Assembly (NCBI GenBank): GCA_014529385.2
Contig: CM043971.1
Span: forward strand, 97,990,485 to 98,054,484
Reading direction: 5' to 3'
Source: Adiantum capillus-veneris
Lineage: Eukaryota > Streptophyta > Polypodiopsida > Polypodiales > Pteridaceae
Length of the DNA stretch: 64,000 bases
Notes under the pieces: generated by a model
Told to the model about the DNA's origin: nothing
What the model saw: only the letters and a program-made list of their open reading frames with translations
The model's database searches: none
Part shown: positions 33,167-43,819 of the stretch, piece by piece
Numbering within the stretch: the stretch's first letter is position 1
Layout of the letters: each line of letters starts with the position of its first letter
Made by a program: the position numbers and the translations under genes

Positions 33167-33540
33167 TGAGCGAAGCTATGATGCTTCGATTAGGGCTCGA
33201 GGTTGACAGACCTTCTCCATGCAAGGCAAAGATGGCAAACAACGCAAAAGTAAAGTGTGTGGGTGTGGTAAGTGCCGTGAAAATAAAAGCTTTCAACACT
33301 GAGGTAGAGGTAGATGTTTTTGTAATGCCTACTAAGGGGGAGGGCTATCCACTAATCTTGGGAAGGCCATGGTTGATGGCCATGAAGGCAAAACAGGATT
33401 GGGGTACCGGCCTTCTACGCATGACCGGTAAGAAAGGGGAGACAATCCACTACGACATGAGGATTGGCAAGCAGAAGCAAATGAATCTGGAAACATAGGC
33501 AGATGAAACCACTTGCGAATCTTCCAGTTCTGAGGAGGAG
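33120..33540 (+). pseudogene. Protease of the Tat element
   Basis: The active site lies across the frame change at ~33150 (IYIDGGAQICVMSEA type, Asp-Gly-Gly-Ala) and the ILGRPWLMAM motif is at ~33355. The frame ends at a TAG (33496-33498), likely from CAG. An acidic Ser/Glu-rich linker to RT follows. Confidence 0.75.
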
Positions 33541-33579
33541 ACCACATCCACTGACGAAAGTGACAGTTCCATTGATGTT

Positions 33580-35292
33580 ATGGGTATCATTATGAAGGAT
33601 CCACAAAGGGTAAGCACAACTGGTGATCCATCAACAAAAGGGCAACCCAATGAAGAGGAGAACAAATCACTTGGCCTAGGAGGAAGTAGGTTGAAGGGTA
33701 TGTTGTCTACGGAATTAACACTTGAGGAGAAAGATAGTTTTTTGCAAATGTTGATGGGATTTTCTAACCTGTTCATTGACAACTATGAAAGAATCACAGG
33801 CATTACAGTGGTGGAACATCATATTAAGCTGAAGGAAGGGGTAAAACCAGTTGTGCAAAAGCTACGACGACTGGGGGTCATACAAGAAAAGGCACTCTTG
33901 GCCGAGGTAAGGAAACTGCTGGAGGCGGGATTCATCTATCCTGTAGAAAACTCAGAATGGGTGTCACCCGTAGTGGTGACGCCTAAAAAGAATGGTAAGT
34001 GGAGGGTCTGTGTTGACTACAAACCACTAAATGCAGCTACAAAGAGAGACCACTTTCCTCTCTCTTTCTTGGATGAAATTCTGAATGAAGTAGCGGGTTT
34101 TGAATGCTATACCGTCTGTGATGGTTATTCTGGATACTTTCAAATACGCATAGCCTTGGAAGATCAGCTAAAAACCACTTTTATCACGCCATGGGGTTGT
34201 TTTGCATACAGGGTTATGCCATTTGGTCTCACAAATGCACCTGCCACATTCCAAAGATATGTCACATATGTTTTTCAACCGTTCTTTGGAACATCCATAA
34301 GAGTGTTCATTGATGATTTTTGTATATATAGCTCCCGTATTTCACATTTAGAAAAGGTAACTAAAGGTTTGGCCAGGTTGCAGAGCCTAGGGGGGCAATT
34401 AAATGTGGATAAATGCCACATTGGGGAGAGTAAAGTCATTCTACTAGGCCATGAAATTTCAGCAAAAGGTATCAATGCCGACCCAAGTAAGGTGTCCGCA
34501 CTCATAGCCCTACCTTCACCAACGACCGCACGTCAACTGGTCTCTTTTCTACAGAAGGTGAGGTACTTAAGTAGATTCATACATCTACTATCACAACTTG
34601 TTCTACCACTGCAACAACTCACTCAAAGATCAACTTTCACTTGGGACGAGGAAAGCGAACATCACTACAACAAGGTAAAGGAGGTCTTAGCCACCCTGCC
34701 AACTATCTCACCACCTAAGTGGGATGAAAAATTCTATGTCACCTCAAGTGTTGGTAATGACTCATTGGGGGCTGTGCTACTCTAGAAGGATACGACAACA
34801 TCTTTCATGAGGCCAATCTACTTCTCTAGTCGAATGATGACAGTAGGAGAGAAAGGTTTCACCCATGTGGAACACTTATTCCTAGCTCTTAGATTTGCAA
34901 CTACAAAGTTTAGGTCATATTTGTTGCCTAAGAAATTTGTGATTCTAACCACGGATGAAATATTTCCCTATGTTGTACAACACATGGATGTGTCTGCTAG
35001 GATTACTAAATGGCTAGTTCGTCTGCAAGAGTTTGACTACACGGTACAGGTAGAAAGCACGACAAGGTCAAGTTTGGGGGGACTCATGACCTACCAAGTC
35101 TTTGAAGGGAAGGAGAAGCAATCTAAGGAAGGAGAAGTCCGATTACCTCCAGTACCACCGATGGTAGAAGGAGCATATTCTCTCTACTTTGATGGAGCCT
35201 ACAAGCGAGCGTCCGACAAAGCAGCTGCAGGCATAGTGGTCTTTGATGACAAAGGTATTTTCGTTGGGCCAATTGTTAGATTCACATTCTAA
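33580..35292 (+). pseudogene. Reverse transcriptase and RNase H of the Tat element
   Basis: RT domain: VSPVVVTPKKNGKWRVCVDY, FQIRIALEDQLKTTF, MPFGLTNAPATFQR, catalytic VFIDDFCIYS (F-I-D-D form of YxDD), GHEISAKGI. First RNase H: SSVGNDSLGAVLL, then TAG at 34783-34785 (probably CAG), IYFSSRMM, HVEHLFLALRFA, LTTDEIFPYVV (the usual Asp-His is Asp-Glu). From 35181 the second, archaeal-type RNase H begins (SLYFDGAYKRASDKAAAGIV). Confidence 0.9.
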
Positions 35293-35671
35293 CAATGAAG
35301 CTGAGTATGCAGCACTAACCAAGGTTCTACAATGGTGCGTCTCGCAAGGTGTACAACGCCTTAATGTATTTGGGGATGCTCTACTTCTGGTAAGGCAAGT
35401 AAATGGAGCATGGACATGCAAGAATCCTAGTTTAAGGACTCACTTAAGTGGTGTAAAAACCTTGTTGGGTAAGTTTGAAGAAGTTCAAATACACCATATC
35501 CCAAGGGCTCAAAACCAAGAAGCAGATGCCCTAGCAAGTGAAAGACTACAGGAAGTGGTGGTTGGAGCAATAAAACTAAAGCTCCCTCTATTTCAAGGCA
35601 GTGATGCTTTGCCTGACATCATGCATTTTTTGGAAACAGGGGAATGCCCATCAGATTTAACAAAGGGATAG
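35243..35671 (+). pseudogene. Second (archaeal-type) RNase H domain, C-terminal part, Tat element
   Basis: After a frameshift near 35275 the domain continues: SNNEAEYAALTKVLQ (catalytic Glu), NVFGDALLLVRQVNG (Asp), RAQNQEADALASE (final Asp). The AEY...D...ADALA pattern defines the extra RNase H found in Tat elements. It ends at a TAG. Confidence 0.88.
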
Positions 35672-36946
35672 AAGCAATGGCTGACGCGGAAGGCCACAAG
35701 GTATCGACTCATCAATGACGGTTTGTACTGTAAGGGTAAGGACCAAATACTCAGGAAGGTCCCTCTCTCTCAGGAAATCACGGGAGTAATTGCTAGCTGT
35801 CACGACGGGGTTTGTGGTGGTCAGTTTTCCCTAGACATAACAAGTAGGAAAATCTTGCAGGCAGGCTTCATATGGCCTAGCCTCAACCGTGATGTACACC
35901 ACTGGTGCAAAACGTGTAAGTTGTGTCAAAAGGCCGGCACTAGGTCACTTATGCCTGAACCACAGACACCTATTCTCTCATATGGCCCATTTGAAAAATG
36001 GGGTATCGATGCCATTGGGCCATTACCTAGGGCCAACTCAGGAAAATTCTACATTATTATGGGGGTCGACTACATGACTAGATGGGCATAGGCTACAACT
36101 ACCACTAGAATCACAGCGGTAGAGGTAGCTAAATTTATCTACGAGCACATATGCTGTAGGTTTGGCACACCTTTAGAGATCATCTCTGATAGAGGGCCAG
36201 GTTTCAGAGCAGACTTGGTAGGAGAATTAATGCAGAAACTGGGCATTACAAGGAGGCACTCTTCACCATATTACCCTCAATGTAATGGCATAGTTGAAAA
36301 GGTAAATGGAATGGTTTCTAAAATTATTACCAAGTAGGTAAACAATCATCCTGGAGACTGGGATAAGTATCTACTACCAGCTTTATGGGCCTACAGAACT
36401 TCATTCCGTACATCCTTGGGATTCACACCGTATCATCTAGTATTTGGTAAGGAAGCAATCTTGCCCATTGAAGTGCAACTACAAAGTCTCAGAGTAATGG
36501 CAAGCCAACTTCAACATCCCAACATGCATTTGAGAGATCACATCATCAACTTGGAAAGACTGCAGCTGGACAGAGAAGAAGCAATAAATTATTATGTGGC
36601 ACAAGCAGAGCATAGACGACTTAGCTTTAACCAGCATCTCCGGAAAAAAGAATTGAAGAAAGGAATGTTGGTGCTCCGCTACGACAATCGCTTTGACACA
36701 CGCAAGGATAAGAAACTCCTGCTCCGATGGGAAGGCCCTTTCATCATCGGGAAAAAGTATGCCAATGGAAGTTACCAGCTTATGGAGGCTGATGGAAAAC
36801 TTCATAAAACCAGGGTAAATGGTTGGCGACTTAAACCTTATTTTCTTCGATTTGACCAGGCTCCACCTATTGACATTTTAGATGAGGACACACCATCAGC
36901 CGCCACCTCCGATGATAATGATCAAACAGATGAGCTAGAGACATGA
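35672..36946 (+). pseudogene. Integrase of the Tat element
   Basis: Zinc-binding part: CHDGVCGGQFSLD and CKTCKLCQKAG. Core: WGIDAIGPLP (first Asp), IISDRGPGF (second Asp), YYPQCNGIVEKVNGM (Glu). TAG stops at 36089-36091 and 36336-36338, most simply from CAG. The C-terminal part (RVNGWRLKPYF) has no chromodomain, consistent with Tat. The last residues are acidic. Confidence 0.9.
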
Positions 36947-36960
36947 ATGCCTCTAGCCAA

Positions 36961-36974
36961 AAGGGGAGGACTAA
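36961..36974 (+). promoter_or_regulatory. Polypurine tract of the Tat element
   Basis: AAGGGGAGGA, four bases before the 3' LTR. Confidence 0.75.
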
Positions 36975-38530
36975 TGATGGGGGCTTTTCACAAGCCAAGC
37001 TCCCATACCCCTCTTCTCTCATCCCCACCCCATGAAAACCCCCTCTTAGGAAGGGAGTGATAAAAGGAATTGGAAAAAGTAAGAAAAAAATAAAGTATGA
37101 TTATGTAAATATATTAGAAAGGTAAAATAGGCCACTCATGCCTGCGGGGCAGCCCATCCCCACCTTGCCTCCTTTTTCTTCACTGCTGCCCCGCCGTGTG
37201 TCCCTTTTCCTCTCCTCCACTCAAAAGGTCAACCCCCTCTCTCTTCCCCTTGTCCTTTCTCCTTTCTCTCTTCCCTCAAGCTACCCCACCTCTCACCAAT
37301 AATGCATTCTAACTCACCAATAATGCACCCTAACTCACATGCAACTTATCCTATCTTCCAAAATAGTATACCCTACCCCCCCTTTCTCTCTCCTATCATA
37401 TCCCATGACCCAAATATCGCCCTCTCTCTCTAAAGGGCGCCATGTCTCTTGTCTTGTAGCTAAATAACCTCCCCCACACTCACACACACTCAGTTTCACT
37501 GAAAAAGGTGCCCACAGACCCATCCCCACCCGGTGGTTACCTGATTTTTCTTGTGTTCACACACATCTGCACACAGATTCACCTCTGAACACACTCCCCT
37601 CTCTCCCCTCTTGTAATTACTTTATTCTCCATGTCACCTCTCACTTTTTTCATCAACCCATCTCTCTCTCTTAGTCTCTCTCTCATGAGACTGCTGTTCT
37701 GGCACATATACACACAACTAGACAAGTGGGGCCCACAGTCACATGGCCTATGTAAATAATGATTTCTTCATTTCTAAATTCTAGAATTTCTCCCCCCTCC
37801 TCCCCTATATAAAGAGGGGTCACCATCACACTGTAGACACACACAACATCACCAAAGAGTACACTATGCACTGTGTGTGCCTAGTGCACACACACACACA
37901 CCATCACCATCACCATCACCATCACCGCAATCACCATGCTCGTCTTGAGCATGACCTCTACACCCTTGGGCTATGGAAGATGAAGGGCAACTAAATGAAG
38001 GATGATGGTCATAACCCTCATGCGAGTCTTCGCCATCAGCTCCCACCTATCCGCCATGTGCTCTACCACTCTCTCCCTTCTCATTCCCCTACCCTATGCT
38101 CCCCATTTCATCGCCTTATTCTCTAAATAAAGCTTGAGGTTTTGTGAGTATGTTTTCTTGCAATGTTTTACCCATGTGAGGTGTGTGGAATCGCTACCTA
38201 GTCTTGTGTTGGAGTGAGCTTGTGTATGTGTGAAGGGTGTGCGGATTCGCCATCCTTCTGTGGTGCCTAAGTACTAAGCCGCTATACCCCCTCCCTCACT
38301 CTCTCTCTCTCTCTCACTTGATCTCATTTCCCTTCCTCTTCATCATTACTCCCAAGCATCCATCTCTCTTGGATGAAAAATTTGTTATGGTGGTGTGTTG
38401 TTTGCGTCCTAGCGGCTGAAAGCTAGGTGGTGCCCCTTGTTTGCTTTACTATGACAGGCACGAGGCGCGCCATTCGGTCCCCGGTGTTTTAGAGGCCATC
38501 AGGGGTTCAGGGTTCGCTTTGCTCCCGTCA
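36975..38530 (+). repeat. 3' LTR of the Tat element
   Basis: 1556 bp, homologous end to end with 29282-30840. Differences are scattered substitutions plus small indels in the CACCAT and CT microsatellites. Confidence 0.93.
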
Positions 38531-38534
38531 CTTC
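38531..38534. repeat. Target-site duplication CTTC, right of Tat element
   Basis: Matches 29278-29281. Confidence 0.75.
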
Positions 38535-39020
38535 TGTTAAGTTTACTACATCTCTCATTCGTTTTACTCGTGCTCTTAATCCTATTGGAGTTTCTTTTAA
38601 AGTCCAAAGCTGGTGATTTTCTTGTTTTAGAGATGCTATTTGGTTTTCAAGTTCTAAAATTCTTGTTGCATTTGAAGACAAAACAGTTTTGAGATATTGA
38701 ATGCAATGTGTATGATCAATGTGTAGATGAGATAACCTAGAACTATATCCTAGTAAGCCATCAACCCCATCACCAACAAATCTCATCAAATCATGAGGTG
38801 TGTGAAAAGATGGATACCTTCCACTGCTAGGATCCGGTGGATACAAGCTCCCATTTTTCCATATATCAATGTGTTTCTTTCCCTCGTTGAGAAGTTGTTG
38901 TTCTTCATTTGCAGTTGTAACTGGTCTTTGATAAACACTCCGCGTAGTAGCATATTTTGGGCTTAGCTTAATGTTCAAGTGAAACTTGCGGTTATCACTA
39001 ATGGAAGATGTATTAGTCAT

Positions 39021-39359
39021 TGTAAGTAATGAAGGAGCAGAAAGTATAATGGAAATAACGTAGCAGTAGAACAAGGTGCATCAGAGAAGAAGAGATAAAG
39101 CTCGTGAAAGGTGAGAGAAAAAAGAGAGATTCAAAAGTGGAAACAACTATTTGCCGCCAAGTGAAGTAAATGAAAACAAATTCGAGGTGAGCCACAAAGG
39201 AATGTGAAGAAAACGATATGTTTTTGAATATTTAGAGATATGTACCTAGATACACTTTAGATTGCGTAGATATGCTTTAAATGACCAAAACGGACAAATT
39301 TGGAGCCGTTTTGACCACAAACGGCTCTACTAATTAGTAATTTAACCAATTCCTTACAC
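39021..39359. promoter_or_regulatory. Right subterminal region: upstream region of the transposase-like gene
   Basis: About 340 bp between the transposase-like ATG (39020, minus) and the right terminal repeat. It is AT-rich and must hold the gene's promoter. It contains an inverted repeat GAGCCGTTT/AAACGGCTC at 39303-39311 and 39319-39327. Confidence 0.5.
39303..39327. repeat. Subterminal hairpin in the DNA transposon
   Basis: Perfect 9-bp arms separated by 7 bases, 33 bp inside the right terminal repeat. Such subterminal palindromes are often transposase-binding sites; that role is inference. Confidence 0.7.
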
Positions 39360-39390
39360 AGCCCTTTTTGAGTCGTTTTTGGCCTTAATG
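39360..39390 (-). repeat. Right terminal inverted repeat of the DNA transposon
   Basis: 31 bp; read inward it begins CATTAAGGCCAAAAACGACT and matches 15106-15137. Element A protease codons resume at once after it (INKLGQYF). Confidence 0.88.
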
Positions 39391-40266
39391 TATTAACAAG
39401 TTGGGACAATACTTTGAGGGTGATGAATCCAATGCAACCATACCAATCACTACCAAGGGATTAACTGTGAAGGGAATCCTTGATGGTGGCACTGGGGTTA
39501 GCATTGTGACTATAAATTGATGGGAAACTATGGGAAGACCTCACCTTGGGACCACAACCATAGTAGTAAAGATGGCCAATGGATCTATTGTTAAACCTAT
39601 TGGGATGCTAGAAGATCGCAAGATCAAAGTCTTTGGACACAAAATAAGAAATACCTTCAATGTTATGGATTTCTCCAAGCACACTATGACATCTGAGATG
39701 ATCTTAGGACGTCCTTTCATGAGGGAAGCAAAAATGGTGCATGATTGGTCTAAAAACCATGTCTACTTGTAGTTCCAAGATTCTGTCATTCGAGCACTGA
39801 TGTAAAGTGAACACTGATGTTGGGGAAGATTCTCCTATATGGATGTTCTACCTGGGATGACTGAGTCTGACAATGTAGATTAGGTCCACCTAGAAGCAAC
39901 CATAGACACTTGGGGAATAGGGGGACGACCTGGGTAGCACCTAAGGGGGTTGAAATGCCACCACTCGTACCTTTAAATATGATAGAAGCAATGCATATAG
40001 CTTCTGTTGACCTACAAGATGAAGGCTTGATTGACATTGGAACCAGTAGCATCTCACAAGACTATAGCCCACATGATTCGGAGTCAGAATCATCAATTGA
40101 AATTGACTCTGAGGACAAAGAATCTAAGTTAAATATCGGTGCAAAGGTGGGAACAAACCACTCAAGGCTTAGTGGTACCCTAGATGACTATATATCCAAC
40201 AGAGGAGAAGACACGAGTAGCGATTCATCTAGTGACTCTTCACTAGAGATCGGCGGCAAAAATTAG
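39391..40266 (+). pseudogene. Protease of element A, continued after the DNA transposon
   Basis: Homologous to the B protease: ILDGGTGVSIVT at about 39477, a TGA replacing Cys (TGC) at about 39518, then MANGSIVKPIG and ILGRPFMREA near 39705. After stops and a small deletion at ~39790 (relative to B) it runs into an acidic Ser-rich linker (SESESSIEIDSEDKESK) up to the TAG at 40264. Confidence 0.85.
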
Positions 40267-42200
40267 ACAAGAAGAGTAAGAGATATAAGAGGCAACGATA
40301 TCGAGCAAATGTGTGTGCTAAAATAAATGAAAAGAAATCTACCACAGAATGGCTTAATTTTATAGGGGTATATGATGCTCATCGGAAGTTGGTAGATAAC
40401 TGGGGTGAATACCTTTAAAGCGTTATGTGGTGTAGTCCACAACCCATTGACATCGCACAACTAGAGGCTACAGAGAAGCCAAAGTTGAGTCGTACCATAA
40501 GGAGACAAGAAAATCAAGAGTTAGCTCAACAACAAAAGGAATCGGAAGTGAAATCATAGTCCACAGAGCCACAAGACCCACAGACTTACAGGGCCTGCAC
40601 CTGATCATCTCAAATCCTACACCACGGAGGAGCGTAAGGTTGTGTATACAAAGGCTCAAAGAAAACCTATTGATGGAAGCAATAGAGTATATGATGGTCT
40701 AGAAATAGTTAAGGAGATAGAAATAGCATACCAAGGAGAAGAGTCCAAACCTGTTTTCATTGCCCAAGATCTGACAGAGGTTGAGGAGTATGTACGTAAA
40801 GAACTTCGCAAGGAATCCAGGGATATATTTGCTTGGATATATCATGATATGAGAGGTGTTCCACCTTCCGTGGTGCAACACACAATCCCTATGAATAGCA
40901 TGGCTAGACCAGCTCAACAACAATCCTACCCAATGAATCCTAAGTATGCAAAGATTGTTCAAGAAGAAATTGAAAAGCTTGTCAAATGCGGATTCATATA
41001 TCCTATTGAGCACTCAAAATGGGTGTCTCCAATAGTTATTGTGCCAAAAAAGAATGGGAAACTCAGAGTGTGCGTGGATCTCAAGAAGGTCAATGCCGCC
41101 ACTAGGAGGGACCGTTACCCCTTGCCATAGTCAGAACATGTGCTTGAAAGAGTTGCAGGAAAGGAAGCTTATAGCTTTTTAGATGGGTACTTTGGATTCA
41201 ATCAAATCATAATTGCACTAGAGGACCAAGCTAAAAAGGCTTTTATAACCGAATTCGAAGTGTTCGTATTTTGTGTTATGGCTTTTGGCTTAACTAATGC
41301 CCCTGCTACCTTTCAAAGATTAATAAACACTGCTTTTAGAGAATATTTGAGGGAGTTTTGTGAAGCTTTCTTAGATGACCTTTGAGTTTATTCCTCTTGG
41401 AAGGAACATCTATCATGCTTACAGAAAGTGTTTGAGAAGTGCAGATTGTATCACATCTCCTTAAACCCTTTCAAATGCCAATTTTGGGTTAAACATGGAG
41501 TCATTTTAGGGCATATAGTGTCCAAAAATGGGATTTCCACGGATGAGGGAAAAATTAAATCCATTGCTGATTTGCCACCACCTAGAAACTATAAAGGAGT
41601 TCAAAGGTTTATGGGCCATGTTGGTTATTACTGGCGGTTTATTTTAAACTTTGCCGAGATAGCTCGTCCTTTGTACAAGCTTCTTATTGAGTTCCACTGG
41701 ACCACGGAGTGTGACCATGCTTATGAGCCATTGAAAAAGACCTTGACAAACGATCCCATTCTACAAGTACCCGATTGGAATGTAATTTTCTATGTGCATA
41801 TTGATGCATCAAACTTTGTTATTGGGTGTGTTCTAGCTCAACCAACTTAACATAAATTGGACTACCCCATTATCTTTGCGAGTCTTCAATGGATTGATGC
41901 TAAGAGAACCTACACCACTACATAGCAAGAAGGTTTAACTATGATTTACGTAGTGAAGAAAATTTGATACTATCTTCTGGCCAACAAGTTTGTTTTCTAT
42001 GTTGATCATCAAGCATTGTTGTATTTAGTAAATAAACATTGTTCTATGGGAAGAATTACACGATGGTTGTAATTATTCTCAAGTTTGATTTCACCGTTGT
42101 GGTGAGACCTGGTAAAAGACATGTCATGGAGGATCATTTGTCTCGCATACCCAATGGTGACTCCCCTACTGCGGTCGTGACAAATTTATCGATACTTCCT
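40267..42200 (+). pseudogene. Reverse transcriptase and RNase H of element A
   Basis: RT: CGFIYPIEHSKWVSPIVIV, KKNGKLRVCVD, TAG at about 41129, then MAFGLTNAPATFQR, catalytic AFLDDL (F-L-D-D), TGA at 41383, GHIVSKNGI, FMGHVGYYWRFI. RNase H: VHIDASNFVIGCVLAQ, then several stops (41848 onward); the DH of the TDH motif survives (VDHQALLYL) and RHVMEDHLSR closes it. No second RNase H is visible. The 40267-40640 stretch before RT is decayed linker. Dead copy; by its gag-protease it is the closest source of pol for elements B and C in this window. Confidence 0.85.
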
Positions 42201-43192
42201 TATTCCTAGTCGAGACCATGCCTGAATGGAGTGAGAAGATTGTGAAATTTCTAGTTAATGGTTTCCCATCCAAGGAGCTTCGTAAGGATATAGCTCAAAA
42301 TTTGTTAAAATAATGTGAACCTTATTCTCTCATTGCAGGAACTCTCTACAAGCTAGGGAAGGATGATATTCTTAGATGTTGTGCCCGTGAGGATGAGTAT
42401 TTATACATACTGCAAGAATCCCACATGGGTATAGCCGGAGGACATTTCTCAGGGGAACTAACTGCTAGGAAGGTGTTGCAATCAGGCTATTGGTGGCCTA
42501 CCTTATTCAAGGATGCATCACTTTTTGCCAAAGGGTGTGATGAATGCCAATGTTACAAGATCACACAACGAAAGGATAGGATGCCCTTACATCCTATGAA
42601 AGTGACTCAAACATTTGAAAAATGGGGTTTAGACTTTGTAGGCCCAATTAGTCTGGCAACGCGTAGCACTCAATCTCGATATATTATCGTTGCCACTGAC
42701 TATGTGACAAAGTGGGTGGAAGCCAGGGCGACACGTAAGGCTGATGCAAGGTCAACTGCCAAGTTTCTCTTTGAGAACATTATTACAAGATTTGGTTGTC
42801 CCTTTGAGATTGTGAGTTGGTACTCATTTTATAAATGGAGTGATAAAAGAAATCACTACCAACTTCATGATAGCTCACCATAAGTCCACACCTTATTATC
42901 CACAAGCAAACAACCAAGTTGAGAGTACCAACAAGACCTTAATTTCTATCTTGACCAAAATGGTGGAAGCTCATAGCACAGATTGGGATTTGAAGCTGAC
43001 TTCAGCTCTATAGGCTTATCGTACTTCTTACAAAGTGGCTATTAATTGTACACCATTCTAAATGGTGTATGGCCAAGAAGCAGTTATGCCATGGGAGTTT
43101 TTAATTCCTAGTCTATGTGTAGCTTCACAAGAAGGCCGGGACGGTAACCCTTTAGTTGAGGGTTTATATATCCTTGAGAGGTTAGATGAAGA
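42201..43192 (+). pseudogene. Integrase of element A, up to the copia 2 insertion
   Basis: Zinc domain: HMGIAGGHFSGELTARK, CDECQCYK. Core: WGLDFVGPIS (first Asp), ITRFGCPFEIVS where the usual SDxG is lost (SWYSFYK), a frameshift near 42880, then HSTPYYPQ-type sequence. TAG at 43012. Copia 2 enters at 43193 within codons for the C-terminal part; the rest resumes at 59143. Confidence 0.83.
43188..43192. repeat. Target-site duplication GAAGA, left of copia 2
   Basis: Matches 59143-59147. Confidence 0.9.
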
Positions 43193-43459
43193 TGTTACCA
43201 TATACATATGGTAGTGATGTGTGTGAACACACTAGGACCATATACATGTGGTAGTGATGTGTGTGAACACACTAGGACCGCCGGGGCATTTTTTCCCTCT
43301 TTAGGAGGTTTTCCCCCCCATGCATTGTATATATGCCCATCACTCTAGGGCTATCTATCTTTCCATTTCACACTAAGTAACACACTCTCTATTGTGTGCC
43401 TTGACCTTACTTTGTCTTCTCCAAGCTGTGTGCATTTCTCTGCAACCCTAATTCCAACA
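43193..43459 (+). repeat. 5' LTR of copia 2, with 40-bp internal duplication
   Basis: 267 bp; the excess over the 3' LTR (227 bp) is exactly a 40-bp tandem duplication, 43197-43236 and 43237-43276. Confidence 0.92.
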
Positions 43460-43461
43460 AT

Positions 43462-43473
43462 TGGTATCAGAGC
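43462..43473 (+). promoter_or_regulatory. Primer-binding site of copia 2 (initiator tRNA-Met)
   Basis: TGGTATCAGAGC directly after the 5' LTR. Confidence 0.92.
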
Positions 43474-43801
43474 AGGTTACGTCCTTCCGAGCTTAGTCGC
43501 CAGCTGCTCCAGCACATGCCTACTCACTTTCTCTGATTACAGTGAGGTTCGGCGAGCGTTCACAGGTCGACAAATATTTTGGGTAAGCTCGTAGAGCTTA
43601 GTCTGCTCAGATTTCTAATTTGGGCTCATTTATGCCCCATTTCCACTACGGGTAGGTCTGCATAGGCAATTTCGTCATTTTGTGCAGAATTTTTGTCAGT
43701 GCCGTTTTTTGCATAACATGTGCCTTACAGTCTTCTACGGTTTGTGCTATATAACAGGTTTGTTTCCACTCCGTTTCTCCTATTTTCGGGTAGTTTTCAC
43801 A
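43474..43801 (+). other. 5' leader of copia 2
   Basis: About 330 bp between primer-binding site and Gag ATG, homologous (inverted) to 20454-20766 of copia 1. No gene. Confidence 0.75.
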
Positions 43802-43819
43802 TCAGGTGCAACATTTACC

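Larger units (their letters stand above)
29282..38530 (+). mobile_element. Tat-lineage Ty3/gypsy retrotransposon (full length, decayed)
   Basis: 9249 bp with LTRs of 1559 bp (29282-30840) and 1556 bp (36975-38530), gag, protease, RT, RNase H, a second RNase H and integrase in that order on the + strand. Two RNase H domains in tandem are the hallmark of the plant Tat lineage. It lies in an exon of the transposase-like gene and restores that gene's frame when removed. Confidence 0.93.
27352..39020 (-). pseudogene. Transposase-like gene of the DNA transposon, split by a Tat retrotransposon
   Basis: Starts at ATG 39020 (MTNTSSISDNRKFH). Coding runs 39020-38531, resumes after the inserted element at 29281, and continues in frame (VNLTE then GSKQRKKRLK) to a donor at 27689; the last exon is 27603-27352. 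About 775 residues. N-terminus with a coiled-coil-like stretch (ILELENQIASLKQENHQ) and a basic patch. Candidate DDE residues: Asp in VMELDEAQIQ, Asp in HLSADLKALK followed by a CLYC pair (zinc-type insertion seen in several eukaryotic DDE transposases), and Glu in QGMEKSHYQART near the C-terminus. In-frame stops lie at about 28561 (TGA), 28042 (TAA) and 27890 (TGA). I cannot assign the superfamily; the transposase role is inferred from motif spacing and from its place inside terminal repeats. Confidence 0.6.
15106..39390. mobile_element. Multi-gene DNA transposon encoding a histone-like/Ulp1 fusion, with two nested retrotransposons
   Basis: Bounded by inverted terminal repeats of 32 bp (15106-15137) and 31 bp (39360-39390), both reading CATTA-R-GGC...ACGACTCAAAAAGGGCT inward. 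It splits the protease of element A between EIP and NKLGQY. Removing copia 1 (15867-21010) and the Tat element (29282-38530) leaves about 9.9 kb with four genes: two on + and two on minus. The minus-strand pair is a transposase-like gene and a histone-H3-fold/Ulp1 fusion. The flanks give no clear long target duplication: left ends ...TACCT, right starts TATTAAC. A TTA duplication would be possible if the ends are drawn at GGGCT/GGCC. Superfamily not assigned. Confidence 0.8.

Noticed and set aside
15108-39387. PIF-Harbinger assignment from a TTA target duplication
   Set aside because: TTA is present at both sides, but CATTA is better read as part of the inverted repeat, and removing CATTA...TAATG leaves a cleaner element A codon sequence. 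Left open.
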